Source: Antedon bifida
Taxonomy: Eukaryota > Echinodermata > Crinoidea > Comatulida > Antedonidae
Assembly: GCA_963402885.1 (NCBI GenBank)
Contig: OY727093.1
Location: forward strand, 11,481,501 to 11,545,500
Length of the DNA stretch: 64,000 bases
Direction of reading: 5' to 3'
Below the pieces are notes generated by a model that made no database searches, had not been told where the DNA came from, and saw only the letters and a list, made by a program, of their open reading frames with translations. Below, in pieces: positions 25,101 through 36,700 of the stretch; position 1 is the first letter of the stretch, and each line of letters begins with the position of its first letter. A program made the translations under genes and the position numbers.

Positions 25101-26872
25101 TAAATATTGTTTGTTTTTAAATAATGATTTGTTAGTATCTCTCGTTGACTCGTAACTATACCTTTATTAACTTCAGTAGCATCGCCTTCAACTTCCTAAA
25201 ATGGAAACAAAAAAATAATACATTCCTTTCACTCTGTGTATAAATTTAATAATGAAATTCTTAAACCAAGCGAGTTTCAAAGAAGTTATTACAGCATTTG
25301 TTGAAGAAAAGTCCAATTGCAAGCGATGAAGTACGCTGTTGGAGTCCCCCTTGGTCAAGCGTGTGCGCGTGACAACACTTTTCATTTGCACTGTTCATAT
25401 CCGAGTAAAATTCGGAACAAGTTGAATTGATATTGTGTTTTATACTTACGTCTTCAGTTAGAAGCTGGTCATACTCTGCGTTCACGTTCAGCGCATCCTC
25501 ATTGTCTTCATCAATGCTTTCAAGTACTTCAACCAAATCACTCTATTAAATATCATGAGACAGCATGGTAATTATAATGTGTAATCATCGTTAGACATCG
25601 TTGTCAAGTGTATGTTCATTCTACAAGTACTACAAATTAGTGAATGTGTTAAAAATCAAACCTCAATAACATCATCAATCGTCTCCATTTTTTCTTCATC
25701 TAACAGCTCTAGCTGATTTTCTACACCATCATCATCTGCACCAGCTTCCTCCAAAATCTGCATTCCATGCTCTTCTAGTTGCTTCTCCGAATCTTCAGTC
25801 TCCATCCCTTCTTCCAATTCATCAGTCATCTGTAATATATTAATGAATCTTAGTTCAAGTTTATTTGTATACTGTGTATTCTTACTACAGTAGATGATTA
25901 ATAATGAAACTTAAATACTACACTATTAGGAAATTCTTTTGTATTTTGTTGTATGTTTACCTCTAAAGAGTTGTCTGCATTTTCTTCTCCGTCTTGCTCT
26001 TTTTTCTCTGAAATAAAACATCAATAAAATAATCATATTAATTAAAAAAACAAACATATTTTCATATATAATACAATGTCAATATATTATTTTGTCAGGA
26101 TGGAAATTAAATTTGGTTTTTACTGACTTGTTGCTGGTTTCTTGGCTGGTGTACTACTTGAGACTTCAATCAATATTTTATCAGGATCACCACCTTCTTC
26201 TTCTACAGCCTGTGAGTGAATATCAAATGCATGTTTAAAATATTAAAACCTGGCCTAGCTAGTTAGGCATAACATAGAAATGTATATTGTTTAGGCCTAT
26301 ATTGATTTTAACTTTATTTACTGTTTTAGTTACATCATTCCAGCTAGGCCTAATAATAAAAAATAACATATTATGTCATATTGATTGTTGTTAAGTTAAT
26401 GTCATTATTAAATATTAATAATTATTCATATTGACCATTTTATTATCATTTATTCCCTAGCCTAGGCTCCAGGCTAGTAGTATGCTAGGCCTAATACCTA
26501 TTAGGCTAATTAAATTAGCAAGTAAAGGTAGGGCCTACTCGGCTCTAGCTAGGCCTAGGCAAGCCTTATATATAATGGCGTACTTCACTTAAAGGGTAGG
26601 CCTAGGCCTGTACCTAAACCGAGACTAGCTCTACACCGCTAGCCTCTACCTAGGCTAGGCCTAGCTAGCCTAGGACGTAGACTAGGCCCTAGATAGGTAG
26701 GCCGCGCCATTAATAAGTATAAAACAACAGAATTATTAACCTTTTGTAATCTCTCAACCAAAACTGCTTTGACGCCAGTTTTTTCTAGTCCCCTTCTTTC
26801 AAGCTCTGATTTCAAATCTACCACTCTAAGTTCAGAAATTTTCTTTCCATCTGGAGTGTTCTCAACAGACAT
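11191..26872 (-). CDS. SAFB: SAFB/SLTM-like scaffold attachment factor (12 coding exons)
   Basis: Nuclear SAP- and RRM-containing protein that binds scaffold/matrix-attached DNA and RNA and modulates transcription and splicing. Exons in transcript order: 26872-26741, 26209-26128, 26007-25961, 25829-25662, 25542-25450, 25195-25162, 23600-23123, 21996-21959, 21660-21581, 20909-20760, 20489-20084, 13112-11191. All introns are GT-AG on the minus strand. The exons sum to 3,630 nt and stay in one frame (1,209 residues). Domain order: SAP about 12-46, acidic Glu/Asp-rich 60-180, Ser/Thr/Lys-rich 185-355, RRM 358-434, Lys/Ser linker 435-570, Arg/Glu-rich coil about 600-760, Arg/Asp/Asn-rich 760-1080, Gly/Met/Pro-rich tail. 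This order is diagnostic of SAFB, SAFB2 and SLTM; which vertebrate paralogue it is closest to cannot be decided here. The start is the first ATG giving a SAP domain at the N-terminus. Confidence 0.93.
15416..19455 (+). mobile_element. Inner autonomous DNA transposon (4,040 bp) with 4-bp TSD
   Basis: The ends are GGGCAATTCCATAGTG (left) and, reverse-complemented, GGGCAATTCCACGGTG (right), 14 of 16 identical. Flanks are TGAT at 15412-15415 and 19456-19459, a 4-bp target duplication. AATTCCGTCAC subterminal copies lie at 15943, 19043, 19057, 19253 and 19432, plus a variant at 15778. One intact 700-codon transposase lies on the plus strand. The element sits wholly inside the outer TTAA element. 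Four-bp duplications are described for the Sola superfamily. The superfamily assignment is inference. Confidence 0.85.
16528..18630 (+). CDS. DDE-type transposase of the inner element (700 aa, intact)
   Basis: Single open frame with no intron. The N-terminus (1-70) is strongly basic ([18 protein letters not shown], then KKRAMEE), bZIP-like, and probably binds the AATTCCGTCAC repeats. The middle (about 210-275) has a Cys/His cluster ([20 protein letters not shown]) suggesting zinc binding. The catalytic-like core has Asp350 in VQIDFAENF, Asp429 in [11 protein letters not shown] and Asp470 in [12 protein letters not shown]. The C-terminus (about 610-690) starts KGDFVLIKY, an SH3/chromo-like barrel pattern. 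I recognise the SDG/HGKG layout as that of large metazoan transposases often annotated only as hypothetical; the Sola link is inference. It lies antisense to the host gene. The lack of stops suggests recent activity. Which acidic residue completes the triad is unclear. Confidence 0.85.
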   Translation: MPLSSKERSRRYRERLKENGKHDDYKQKDRQRKQSKREALTPRSLQKLKCSQRENTRRHRAKKRAMEEQDGAKYSAQSLGKAVKHAKRNLPGTPRKDFRFKVVQVLSREFCNVELTTPINTGCQGIGKEVKETVEAYFCKDDISWQSPNRKDVMVIKTDGEKRHVPKRFLLMSLRECHSLYLLSHPDKPIGLSKFCSLRPAFVNLSKDFPHTLCVCKYHENVKLLLQVVKTATKCEHVSTEFRNFIGSITCDQENKACMLQSCDGCSSKFNDLFCFPNMNDKSIVWHQWISVEGHMEKVQQHGTLLECVDLLREQVPAFLIHTFVKRLQSAAFEAHKKSSSTEMAVVQIDFAENFSIIHQNEIQSGHWNHSQVTIFTCCVHAGDKVYSYAIVSNELNHGKYEVAKYLDFIIQDLKLKLPSLQHINFYSDGAASQFKQKYLFENITYFKDDYGITCAWNFFATSHGKGAVDGIGGVIKSMVHSKIKLGRFVSDAESFAKVASEAVKGVNVVYISAEDIQKDRAKMDSRWENVRSLPSTHSTHHVVPTGLHTVNYAQHTSSKDKKEFTLVVDSSKDHEVATTSVADSSSAPMSVTKEPTKEPTNEPINAQKGDFVLIKYTIERSKKIFNYVAIVDDIPKDKPELNIIHLYKFDKEGKIFVVKDLVGTYGIINRDQIVSVLPAPLMDSKERYHFKEPLPQTMG
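20084..20489 (-). CDS. SAFB: SAFB-like exon 11: Lys/Ser-rich linker
   Basis: A 406-nt exon starting [18 protein letters not shown] after the acceptor and ending SPSKATG across the donor ACAG|GTATGC. It is about 135 residues, dominated by Lys, Ser, Thr, Asp and Glu, with repeated TEKP, DDKK and SKDK units. It is probably disordered and phosphorylated. The plus-strand open frame over the same bases is its shadow. Exon 11 is separated from the last exon by a 6,971-nt intron carrying nested transposons. Confidence 0.88.
20760..21660 (-). CDS. SAFB: SAFB-like exons 9-10: RRM domain
   Basis: Exon 9 (21660-21581) gives [20 protein letters not shown] and SFSKYGK. Exon 10 (20909-20760, 50 codons) continues [15 protein letters not shown], then CYGFVTM and [12 protein letters not shown]2 reads LWVSNL and RNP1 reads ACYGFVTM. 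The opening [10 protein letters not shown] is characteristic of the SAFB family RRM. The split between beta-2 and the preceding helix is a phase 0 intron. Confidence 0.93.
23123..23600 (-). CDS. SAFB: SAFB-like exon 7: Ser/Thr/Lys-rich region
   Basis: A 478-nt exon entered in phase 1 after an acceptor ending GTTACAG and leaving in phase 2 at AAAAG|GTTTGT. It encodes a disordered Ser/Thr/Asp/Lys-rich stretch ([10 protein letters not shown], then many KD and KS pairs). No folded domain is visible. A 38-nt exon (21996-21959, starting TCTACTACAAACAAG after its first base) links it to the RRM. Confidence 0.85.
24125..24440 (+). repeat. 43-bp tandem repeat, seven or more copies
   Basis: Units start with ACTGTATG or a variant at 24131, 24174, 24217, 24260, 24303 and 24346, an exact 43-base period. 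A shorter, decayed copy follows near 24382. Each unit runs through CTGGTATATC and AGCTACATACTCAACACC. The array lies in SAFB-like intron 6. The period is not a multiple of three, so the crossing open frames are artefacts. Confidence 0.9.
25162..26209 (-). CDS. SAFB: SAFB-like exons 2-6: acidic region
   Basis: Five small exons: 26209-26128, 26007-25961, 25829-25662, 25542-25450 and 25195-25162. They encode a Glu/Asp-rich stretch with repeated EE and DED clusters, for example [20 protein letters not shown]. Splice phases agree throughout (1, 0, 0, 0, 1). Acidic, low-complexity sequence between SAP and RRM is typical of SAFB and SLTM. The smallest exons (34 and 47 nt) are supported mainly by good acceptor and donor sites and by phase. 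Confidence 0.85.
26455..26705. repeat. CTAGGCCTAG-rich cluster in SAFB-like intron 1
   Basis: About 250 bases with at least ten occurrences of TAGGCCTA, CTAGGC or AGCCTAGG, just downstream of exon 1. The same word appears singly across the window but is concentrated here, and also inside the element at 62036-62661. It could be a degenerate satellite or a promoter-proximal motif cluster. Confidence 0.6.
26741..26872 (-). CDS. SAFB: SAFB-like exon 1: start codon and SAP domain
   Basis: Exactly 44 codons, ending in phase 0 at AAAAG|GTTAAT. It begins [11 protein letters not shown] and contains the SAP helix-extended loop-helix with [19 protein letters not shown] followed by [15 protein letters not shown]. 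The conserved Leu pattern and the Gly of the loop are present. SAP motifs bind AT-rich scaffold-attachment DNA. Reading upstream in frame adds non-SAFB residues, so the internal ATG at 26870-26872 is preferred. Confidence 0.93.
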
Positions 26873-26954
26873 TTTTCCAGTGAAAAACGACGACGGACCG
26901 AAAGGTACGAAATACCACGCGCGATCTCGAAAGAAGAGGAAAATTAATGTCGTG

Positions 26955-26962
26955 TCACGTGA
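26955..26962. promoter_or_regulatory. TCACGTGA E-box palindrome upstream of the SAFB-like start
   Basis: An 8-base palindrome with a CACGTG core, 83 bases upstream of the start codon. The surrounding sequence is richer in CG dinucleotides (26880-27000) than anything nearby. Such boxes bind USF/MITF/Myc-type factors in animal promoters. No TATA box is evident. Promoter function is inferred from position only. Confidence 0.45.
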
Positions 26963-27029
26963 TCGTATCGTCAACAGTATCCCGGATGTCAATCATCACA
27001 TTTTAAAACAAACGAGCATCGATTAAGTT

Positions 27030-29894
27030 CGTCAACTCAATTTTAAGTAGGGCCTACCATAGTTCCATGGGCCTACTAAATTACATTAAATTAATTAAAA
27101 TACAGTAATATTTTTTATTAAAATAAAATAATTAAAAATAAGGAAGGAGAAGAAATAATATGTAAATAAAAAATAGAATTTGGACGTTGTCTTAACGCCT
27201 CTAATATTGGGAAGTTTATGAAACTATAGAGGGCACTATAATACTACATCAAACCATAGAGGGCGATATGAAAAACCTTTAAAAATTGGCATTTAATGCG
27301 TGCCGAAGGTGAAAAATGAGTTGGCAACTCATGATTTCACTTATTAAACAAATGGATTATAAATATGTTCTCTTTTCAATATCTAGATTTATAGTAGAAA
27401 TTAGTATATAGGCCTACAGTATATCGGGACAATGTCTTGGTTTATCCAAAATATCTGGAGAAATTGCATTTAGTGGGAGGGCGGGGGATGACTCAAAATA
27501 TCGGGACTCGCTTATCGGGAGAGTGGAGGTCTGCGCAATTCACCAAACTTGCAGACTGAGAACTAGAAAAATTTCAGAATCTAGGAAAGTGAGGATGTTG
27601 TTTATTGATAGCGATAAACAATTCAAAACTAGTAATTATTTCGCTATACCATATTTCAACGTAAAAATAGGCTAGGCCTACAATATTGAAAAGTATCAAA
27701 TCAAGTTTCATCGAATTCTTCTGACTATTTTATACGATTTCAACCGTATACGGATAAACGCCCCTAGACGTTTATTGTTCGGGAGGCATTACATTTTCTG
27801 CGTGTCACAATATGGTAACATGATGTACAGGTATAATCAAATAAATTCTCCTTTAATATGAACAAATATAACACAATTAATATCAAGAAGTGATAAAATA
27901 ATACAGTATAACAAATTAATGCTTGATCAATTTTATCATGGGAACAATGACTTTTCTTTTCATGAAGTTCTGTAATGCATATACTATTGTGTATATGCAT
28001 ATCACGTGGCGGGGCGTTTATCTGAGGAACAAATAAAGGCCCCAGGCATATATTTCGTATTCCAAACGATGTTTTATTGTGGAGTTTCCAATGTTTACAA
28101 CTTATTTTTAGGTACGTAAATGAAAGAAAGTAGCCTATTAGGCTGCAATTAACATGATTGAAAAAAATGGTTATATCGATCCTAAACCTCAATTGAATAT
28201 GTTCAATATCTGTGAATTAACGAGTCCGTCAAACGCTTTTCTTTCAATAGATGACGAATCTGTGACGACAAAAATATGACAAATTACGATATTTACCATA
28301 TAAATTTACCTTTATTTATCAAAAACATTAAAGAAAGTAGAAGTATTCCAAAAATAAATCAAGTTACGGTAAACCTGGATATGCCTGCTAATAATAATAA
28401 TTGACCAAAAGTTGAATTAACTGTAAAACAATCATAACACCGCAAAGTATCTCTAAAATGACCATATAGATAATTAAATGCATCATCAAAGACACACGTT
28501 AGTTTATTTATGACCTCGCAATAATTGCTGACACAAGTTTGTAAAAATTGTGAAATCACGTTTCACCAACGATATGTCGTTTAAACTATTTATTCTAGAA
28601 CAGTTTGTTGAAATAATATAATTGGTTTGTTTTAATTGACTTTCAAACAAGTGCCTTCAAAGTCCAACGATACGTAAATGAAAACAACATACTGACTATT
28701 TTTTTAAAGGTAATATATACAAGACAATTCTAGGAAATGATTACGGTAATATAGCCTATATAATAAAAAATATATTACAGTAAAGAATTAGCATCTACAA
28801 CCTATAGTAATTGATTCCTCCTTAAATGTTGAACCGCAAAGTTCAGTATAGTTGGTACATCTACAATAGTATTACAATACATAATACCGGTACAGTATTA
28901 AATCAATTTTAAATTAAGTATAGTTCATTACTAAACTTAGATAATAGGCTTAAATAGTACAATAAATCATAAAATACAATTCAATGCTATAGTGAAATAA
29001 TACACAGCAATGTTATTTAAAAACACCATTTCAGAACTACTGTGTCGTTACAGTGATATTGTCGTACAATAAACGTATAATAAAGACTATACATGAAAAT
29101 ATACTGAAATAAATATTAGTATCACACGAGTATAACATGGGTTCTTAAGCTCAAGGCATATCATAGAAAAATATTTTTGTATAAGTACATTTCGTAAAAT
29201 AATCTCTTTAATACGATACAGAAAATATGTGTTTTAAGCATACATAGGGCCTACAGTCAATCTTTTTTTTAAAGAGGTAAAACAGTACAAACCGAAAATC
29301 CAATTATCCTAAACTGTAATATTATCACTAAAAGTCGAAATTACATTACCATTTTATCCACATTTTAAATTTCATTAAAAAAAGTTTGTACAAAATGTGC
29401 AGCACTGTCGTAAAAGGTGATAGTCTTAAATGAGATATATTTGAGATGTAAACAACATCAAAATCTTAACATGTAATTGAAATGGAGAATATTTACATTG
29501 GAATTGTCTCGAATGTTTTGTTTTGTTCACAAGAGAAAAAAGTTAATAAATTCGGGTTGGATGTACTCTACACAAGTTTTTTTCCATATTTACAACTCTT
29601 CCTATGTGACTGGTGTGCATCAAACAAACCAGTAATTTAGATAAAACAGAAGATGTATGTATCAGATGAAGATAATAGTGATAAATGTGGTTTTAAGCAT
29701 TCTGGGCCTACACTGATAATCTTGAGAATAACACAACAATATAACCAATTTATTTTAGTTCAACTCATTGTTTACCAGATACACTTGAATTATCTATTTT
29801 TTTTAGGCTATTGGATCCTTTTGGATTTTAGCTGCTGCCTGGCCAGCATATATAATATTATGTAACCAATGTTTTAAAGACTTGTTTTAATTGT
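27030..29894. other. Intergenic region between the SAFB-like and ZO-like genes
   Basis: I find no exons, RNA genes or bounded elements between the SAFB-like 5' end and the ZO-like stop codon. A minus-strand AATAAA at 29749-29754, 141-146 bases beyond the ZO stop, could be its polyadenylation signal. The open frame near 27764-28192 lacks family resemblance or splice context. Confidence 0.5.
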
Positions 29895-30723
29895 TCAGAA
29901 ATGGTCCACCATCACAGAAACAGTTTTGGTACCAACAACTGTTTTCTGTGCTCTTTGCTCATCCTCATCAATCTTCAAGTTTTTCCATTTAGCTGGTTGA
30001 CCTTAAAAAAATGTAAATTGAATAATCAATTTAAATGATGACAAAGGCTGTCAGAATGGTAATACTACATAAAACAAAGCATTTGAGTTGGTGGATGTGT
30101 AAGAACTTAAGAAAAGGTCTATGAATCTACCAAATCAAGTTAGTTGAGATAATAAAAGTTCATACCTGCTGGAGTATCACTTGACTTTAGGTTAAATGAC
30201 CAACCATCCGGTGTCATTGATGTCTGATGAGGTAATCTCAGTTCCACTGGTACGTTAAACTTTAAGTTATGAGGTCCGCACATGACCAATGGACTCAAAA
30301 GTGTTTCACCTGAATAAAATAAAATAAAAACGGGATATTTATGATTTAGACTGATATTGTCCATGTCCTTGTCCATATCAAAACTAATATGGTAGTGATA
30401 TGCCCAAATGTGGTACTGATTGTGTCCATATTTTTGATAGTGTATACAGAGCTTAACTCAATGGTAATAGAACCTACAAAAGAATAGCCCAAGTACAGTA
30501 AAACAATCGCTCACCTTTGTAGCTATCCAGTGGGGGTAGCATACTCTGATCTCGGCAAACTTTAAAATAAATCTCCTGTTTTACACCATAAGGTAGAGCC
30601 CCTTCTGGAATCACAATACTAACACCGGTCTCTTCCGATGTCAATGTACCTCCCCTGTGATCAAAAAATCCTCTAGCGGTAGCTAATACCGTCTGTCCGT
30701 CCATCTGGTCTGCATGTGTGTCT
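29895..30723 (-). CDS. TJP1: ZO-like ZU5 domain exons and stop
   Basis: Exon 30723-30515 carries [20 protein letters not shown] and [20 protein letters not shown]. Exon 30309-30166 carries [20 protein letters not shown]. Exon 30001-29895 carries [20 protein letters not shown] and ends SVMVDHF then TGA. This is the ZU5 domain shared with ankyrin, UNC5 and ZO-1. The gene ends with the domain, as in ZO-1. Confidence 0.93.
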
Positions 30724-33700
30724 CTATACAATGAGGAAGATTCTTGGATTGGAATAAATTATACAGAAAGATATCTATGGTTTATGCAAGTCACTAAAAT
30801 ACTTCATTATTGTAGTTATCACTAGGTTGGTGGTTAACTTTGCTTCCCAACCAATCTCATGATGTTTAGTTCAATTCTGGCCTTATAAAGTACTGTAACT
30901 GCATTATTTTGGTTTTGATTCCACAGGTTTCTTATATATAATAACATTGTTTGCAGCAGTAAATTAGCTTCTTCGGCAGGGAAATTATCATTGATAATCT
31001 ACCACTTATGCTTGGTTCCGACTAGGACGTAACGCAAAGACGTCAGCAGTTTGATCAATGACAAGTGGTTGATTATTTGAACTACATATTGTGCGTCATT
31101 TGTCAAATCACTTACGTTTTTGATTTGCATCCTAGTGGGAACCAAGCTTTAATGTTACACTGTTACATTAATTCACAGATTAGTGAATTATGTGGCCAAC
31201 TAACCTATTTATTTCATATAATGCAGTACTGTATCAAATAACTTTACACTTTTTTATATGTAGGAATGTTTTATACTGTATTATAATCTATATATAAATT
31301 TTGGTTAATATATGTAATTCATTATTTACACATCATGCAAAAGTCTGACAACAGAATGTTAATGTTAAATTATATGGTTTGCTAGTATTATGATGTTATA
31401 TTAATTAGGAAACATTATTTGTCTTAGTTTACCATCTTTACACACATAACAACCTTTCGTACATTTAATACAGTATAACAATTCATTTCAATGATTATAG
31501 AGTAAAATAAGGTTGTTCCAAGATTAATTATATTACCATGAACAAATAAAAGTTTAAATAAAATATGCCAAGGGAGATAAAAAAATATGTAATGTATGAA
31601 ATAAATTGAATTACAAAATCTGGTGTAGGGTGGGGAATAAGAAAAGGAAAGAGATATTGTGCAATAATATCAATTAAATAATATAAAAGAGTAAATTAAA
31701 TTGAAAAGAAGAGATACTAAAGTGCAACAATTTAATATGTAGTAACAGTAGTTTTTGACTTTTACAATAAAATAACATTTGAATAAGTTTGCAATTTGAG
31801 TAGGCTAGTATTTGTATAAGTCATGTGTTTGAATAGGAGTTATTGTTGATGCTAATGTTCTCATCTTTACAAATTTACATTTCTAGACAAGACACATTTG
31901 ACTTATTCCTACATCACAGCCCAAGCAAAGAACACAATATATACAATGCATACATTTTTTTAAAGTAGCGCTTATAATTGTATCACTCACTGATGATTTT
32001 ATATATAGTCTTTTTGTGCTACAAACATGGACAGGGACAGGGACATAGAGTCTATATAATCAGTAGGGTGTAACAAACATCAGAGCATGCTAGCAAACTA
32101 TTCCATGGTTGTGACACTAAGCTGCTTGATGTATGAAGCAATATTGTGTAATTGAAGAGATTCTAGTGTAAAGATAGACAATAGGCTGAAAAATGTCATC
32201 TGGTTGATGGTGTGACAAGAACAATAGCACTTCTTCTTTGGTAACCAACAACCTTGTCAGGAAGGTGAAACACCCGTTAATTATGAAATCAGTTGATTTT
32301 GAAACATCCATTAATAATTAACTTTCGGGTTTTCAAAAAGGAAATTTTATGTGAGAATATAATGATAGTTTGTTAAAATGTATGTATGCAAACTCTGGAG
32401 AGGCAAAGAAAAAAAAGACAAGCCTCAAATTCTATTATAAATTTTATTGACAATTCCAAAAATCACAACCCTTTTACTACTACAGCTACTGTACAATCAT
32501 TCATTTAAGAATTTTGTACCCTACGTACAGTTTATAAATCAATAAAAATGCTTCATTTTTTCGTAATGCATCTAAATTTACGATTTCTTAATTAGTGAAA
32601 CTGCATATTTGTATACAAGATTAAAATCAATAATAAAATCAAATCTTTCCTATTCTCTCCAGAGTGTGCATTTTAGAAATATCATACCTATAAAAAGCAT
32701 TCATTTGGAATGATATTTCTAATTGTAAATATGTAAAGTGTACTCAAAATGAAAAATTTTGCTTTTCATATTATGCCAATAGCTTTATGCACAGCGAATA
32801 CAGATAACATTTATATTTAACATTAGTAGCAGAGATAGGCACAATTATGAAAGATGAAACATTACTTACGTGAAAAGCCTGATATGTAAGCAATATAGAA
32901 AGATAATAAGAGATAATAGTTTTGGTTGTCATTACGAAAAAACACAATGTTGTGTATTTGAGTTTTCTATGCAGCATAATATAATTTGTATCAATTTTGG
33001 AAAGATAAGAGGTACACTTTACAACTACTGCACTGACTCGGGTATTTCCCCCAATTAAAAATGAGTCTGTGGACTTTTAAATGATCAAAATGTAACAATA
33101 TCAAATATGTCTACAATGCCAATGAAACATTTTGCATACAAAATGTGATGTATTTCATGGTGGATAGGATTATACCCCGAGTCAATACTAAATCTGAAGG
33201 GAAATAGAGAATAAGCTAATTTAATTTTTTTTTATCAAAATCACTTAATTATTGACTAAGAAAATAATTAATATATACAATAGTATAAACAATCATCTTA
33301 ACATGAAGAAATATGTTGGTCTCCATGGTCTTAATAATAAACCAAAACATTTACTTTATCATAATGCTTTAGTTTGTGTCAATTTGCTGAATGCTGAAAT
33401 AATTAATATAAAAGTAATTAACTATTCCTAGGGTTTTGCAATAAAATTAATTCAAATCTGAACACTACAATGGAAAAATATCTATTTTTCAATTTCATCA
33501 CATAATCAATTTCAAATGAGTAAAACAGTTTACCCATGCATTTAATTTTCATCAAAAATATACATTACTCTAAGAAAATATTCTGACTTTCATTTACCAG
33601 TTTTTTTAAAAATATAAAATCACGATATTTCATTTAGGAATTGGCACTTTACAAAATAAGAAATAATTTCTTTTTTTAATTTAAAGAATTGTTTTCTCTA

Positions 33701-36700
33701 CTGGTCAACTTAAAGCACCTAATCAAATACAAGAGGTCCGAGTTTTATTATTGTTACTGTACAGTCACTCCTTTTCAAAACATCCTAAATATCAACTCAT
33801 AAATAAAACGGACTATACAGAAGAACAAGATGAAACAAGTGTTATGTGTGCATATTTTATATCGAATAAAAAAAGTGATTAATTTTGTGACTATAAATTT
33901 ACTATGCGCCAAATATTACTTATATAATTAGGAACTTTGATCTAAGTATTTCCAAATAGAAAAATATATTTATTAATAATAATATAGTAAAGTTAAGCTA
34001 GATAATCTCATTGTTATCAGTAAAAGAATATTTCATTAAAATAAGTTTAGTATATACACTAATTGTATCATTTACTATGTAATTTTGTCAAATTTGATTG
34101 CTCTACAAATGGTAATATTATGAATCTATGTCCACTAGGAGATAATGAGACTACTATATTATTGTGCATAGATAGTTTTATCATTAGAAAGTGCAGTGTA
34201 GAAAGAATATTTTATGATGCTCAAAAATGATTAACTGAATGAATTTTGCTATTCAACCAATGGAATCTATCACCAATGTCACATGATATGAGAAACCACT
34301 TTGATGGAACTATTCACCACATGAATGGATATGGGATATTATTAACTGCATAATGTTCAGGACCAAATAAATATATGTGCTGTAAAAAGAATATAGCAAG
34401 GTATAGATTCATAGTGAAATATGAATGAAAAGAAAAACAGAAATGGTGAAATAAAACTGGGATAAATTTAACAAAAATGGAAATGGGAACTAAAAAAAAA
34501 AATGATAGGAATCCCACCCAAGATAAAAAAAACATTACACACACACACAAGGATAAAGCAGGGGAAATATGATGTGCCAATTACCCATTTTCAGCCTTAT
34601 CCAAGTTGTCCTGGGAACCTTTTCCTTGAGGAGCTCTAGTTGTAAGAAGAAAGAGAATATATATTGAGTATTTATTAGTCATTTTGTTATACAATGACCA
34701 TTATTAAAGCAATCCATCACAAAAAAAATTTCGCAGAGAGTAATTCGCAGTAGCATAATGTTTAAAACATAGTTAGGTAATAAATTTGGTTAATAAAAGT
34801 AGAATATCAATTTCAATGGTCAATAAATTTGGTCAATTTTTAAATATATCTAAGATACAATTTTTGTATGCTTTTAATACAAGACTATACAAAAATTGGT
34901 CCCTTAATAGAGGTTGCATGATCTAAAATTTCTACTGTATACCCATATATGGGCAATTGTTCATATAATGAGAATATAGATATTTAAAATGCTTAGAGAA
35001 TAGAGAAAGTATTTTTTTTTAAATAATGTACTGTGCTTTGTAAGTACAGTAGCAACATAAGAGGCAAAGAATTTACCATTGTGTTCTTGCTATTTTTATG
35101 TTTCACAACGAACCAACAATGTTACAGCTTCAATACAGTTTAACCAAGAGGAAAATGAGAAATATTTACAAGGAAAAAATGAAGTACTGTACCTGGTCAA
35201 ATCATTTCCTAAATTAATATCATTTATTTTTTCATTAAAAATGTTACAGTAATTATTTCCAGTGTGTGTATATAGGTACAGGTAATAATTTTTAAAGTTA
35301 ATATCAAGATGTTGTTAGTAGTAATATACATGTTGTTGTAAGTAATTTAACATAAAAGTAATATAGAAAATGTTTTAAAATATTTAGCGAAAATGTTGTT
35401 TTGCAAATTCTTACTTTACAGATTTGAACGTATGTTCCGTTCTTAAGTCATTTGAGCGAGTACCCCATGCAGCCGGCGTGTACAAGCTGCTCTTTAAATA
35501 ACTGCTACCGGGAGACTGATCTCTTCCACGTGTTTGTTCACGGTACTCCTTGTACGACTGTTTCTCGTACGGTGCTTTTGTGTTCAAAACACGATTGAAT
35601 CCTTCAAATCCTTCGTTTTTAGGAGCACGGCCACGGCTAAATGGTCCTACAAGAAATAAACATTGTGATGTTGTGATCATTATTATGTTTATTATGTGTT
35701 TAAAACTTTTTAGATGTTAAACTTTCAATATCAAAGCCTAATTCAATACTATAAAGTAATTATTTTGAGTTCAATAAAATTAACTTTCATGCAGCATTTT
35801 GTAAAAAGCAAAAACATGTAAATAATTTTCAAATTTAAATATCTAAATAATTTAATCATATGGTCAGTATGAAAAATAATAGTGCAATAAAATCAATTTT
35901 TCTAACATTTAAAAACAACAAATAATTTTAAATAAACTTATTTAGCATTAATAAATAAATTACAAAAATGAATTACTGCACATGCGCTTTAGGAATAAAC
36001 AAAATATTGCAAACAAATATATATATAATTTTAAATAAACACTACATAATTATAAAACAACTAAATATTATGTAGTATTGCAAAAATGCAACCTTATTTA
36101 GCATTAAAAAAAATGGTAAAACTGTTTCATTTAACATAGTTTAAAATCAAGAATATAGAATATTAACAGCAAAGACAGAAAAAAAAGAAAGTATTTCATG
36201 ATTACTTACCATCTGTAGCAAAAAATAAAGAAACCCACAAAATCAAATTAACAATTTTAAAAAGAAATTTCAGAACAGTGAAGTATTAAGGGGAATTGGA
36301 ATGATCTAAAAATCTTAGGCTAATAGTTCATGAATTCAACCCAAACAGCTAAAGAAAAAACATGAAGGCCTGTTCTGATGATATCTGACAATGTTGTAGG
36401 AAAATCTTTCCTAAATTTGTATACAATAAATTGGAATAAACAAGAAAAAATGGACTAACCTTCTTGAAGTCTATGATAAGAATTAATACGATGATCATTT
36501 TCACGGTTGAATGTGATACCAGGGTTCACCGGTTCCATTTTCGGGTCATAGTATGGACTTGCTGGGTCAGGTTTGCTGCTGCCATACTTGTTATTATTAT
36601 CGCTGTTATATGATGAACCATTCACTCCATTGTATCTAGGTTCATCAGCATCAAATGTTGTCTCTGCTGGCGTTGCAGTCACATACGAATCAAGGTCCGT

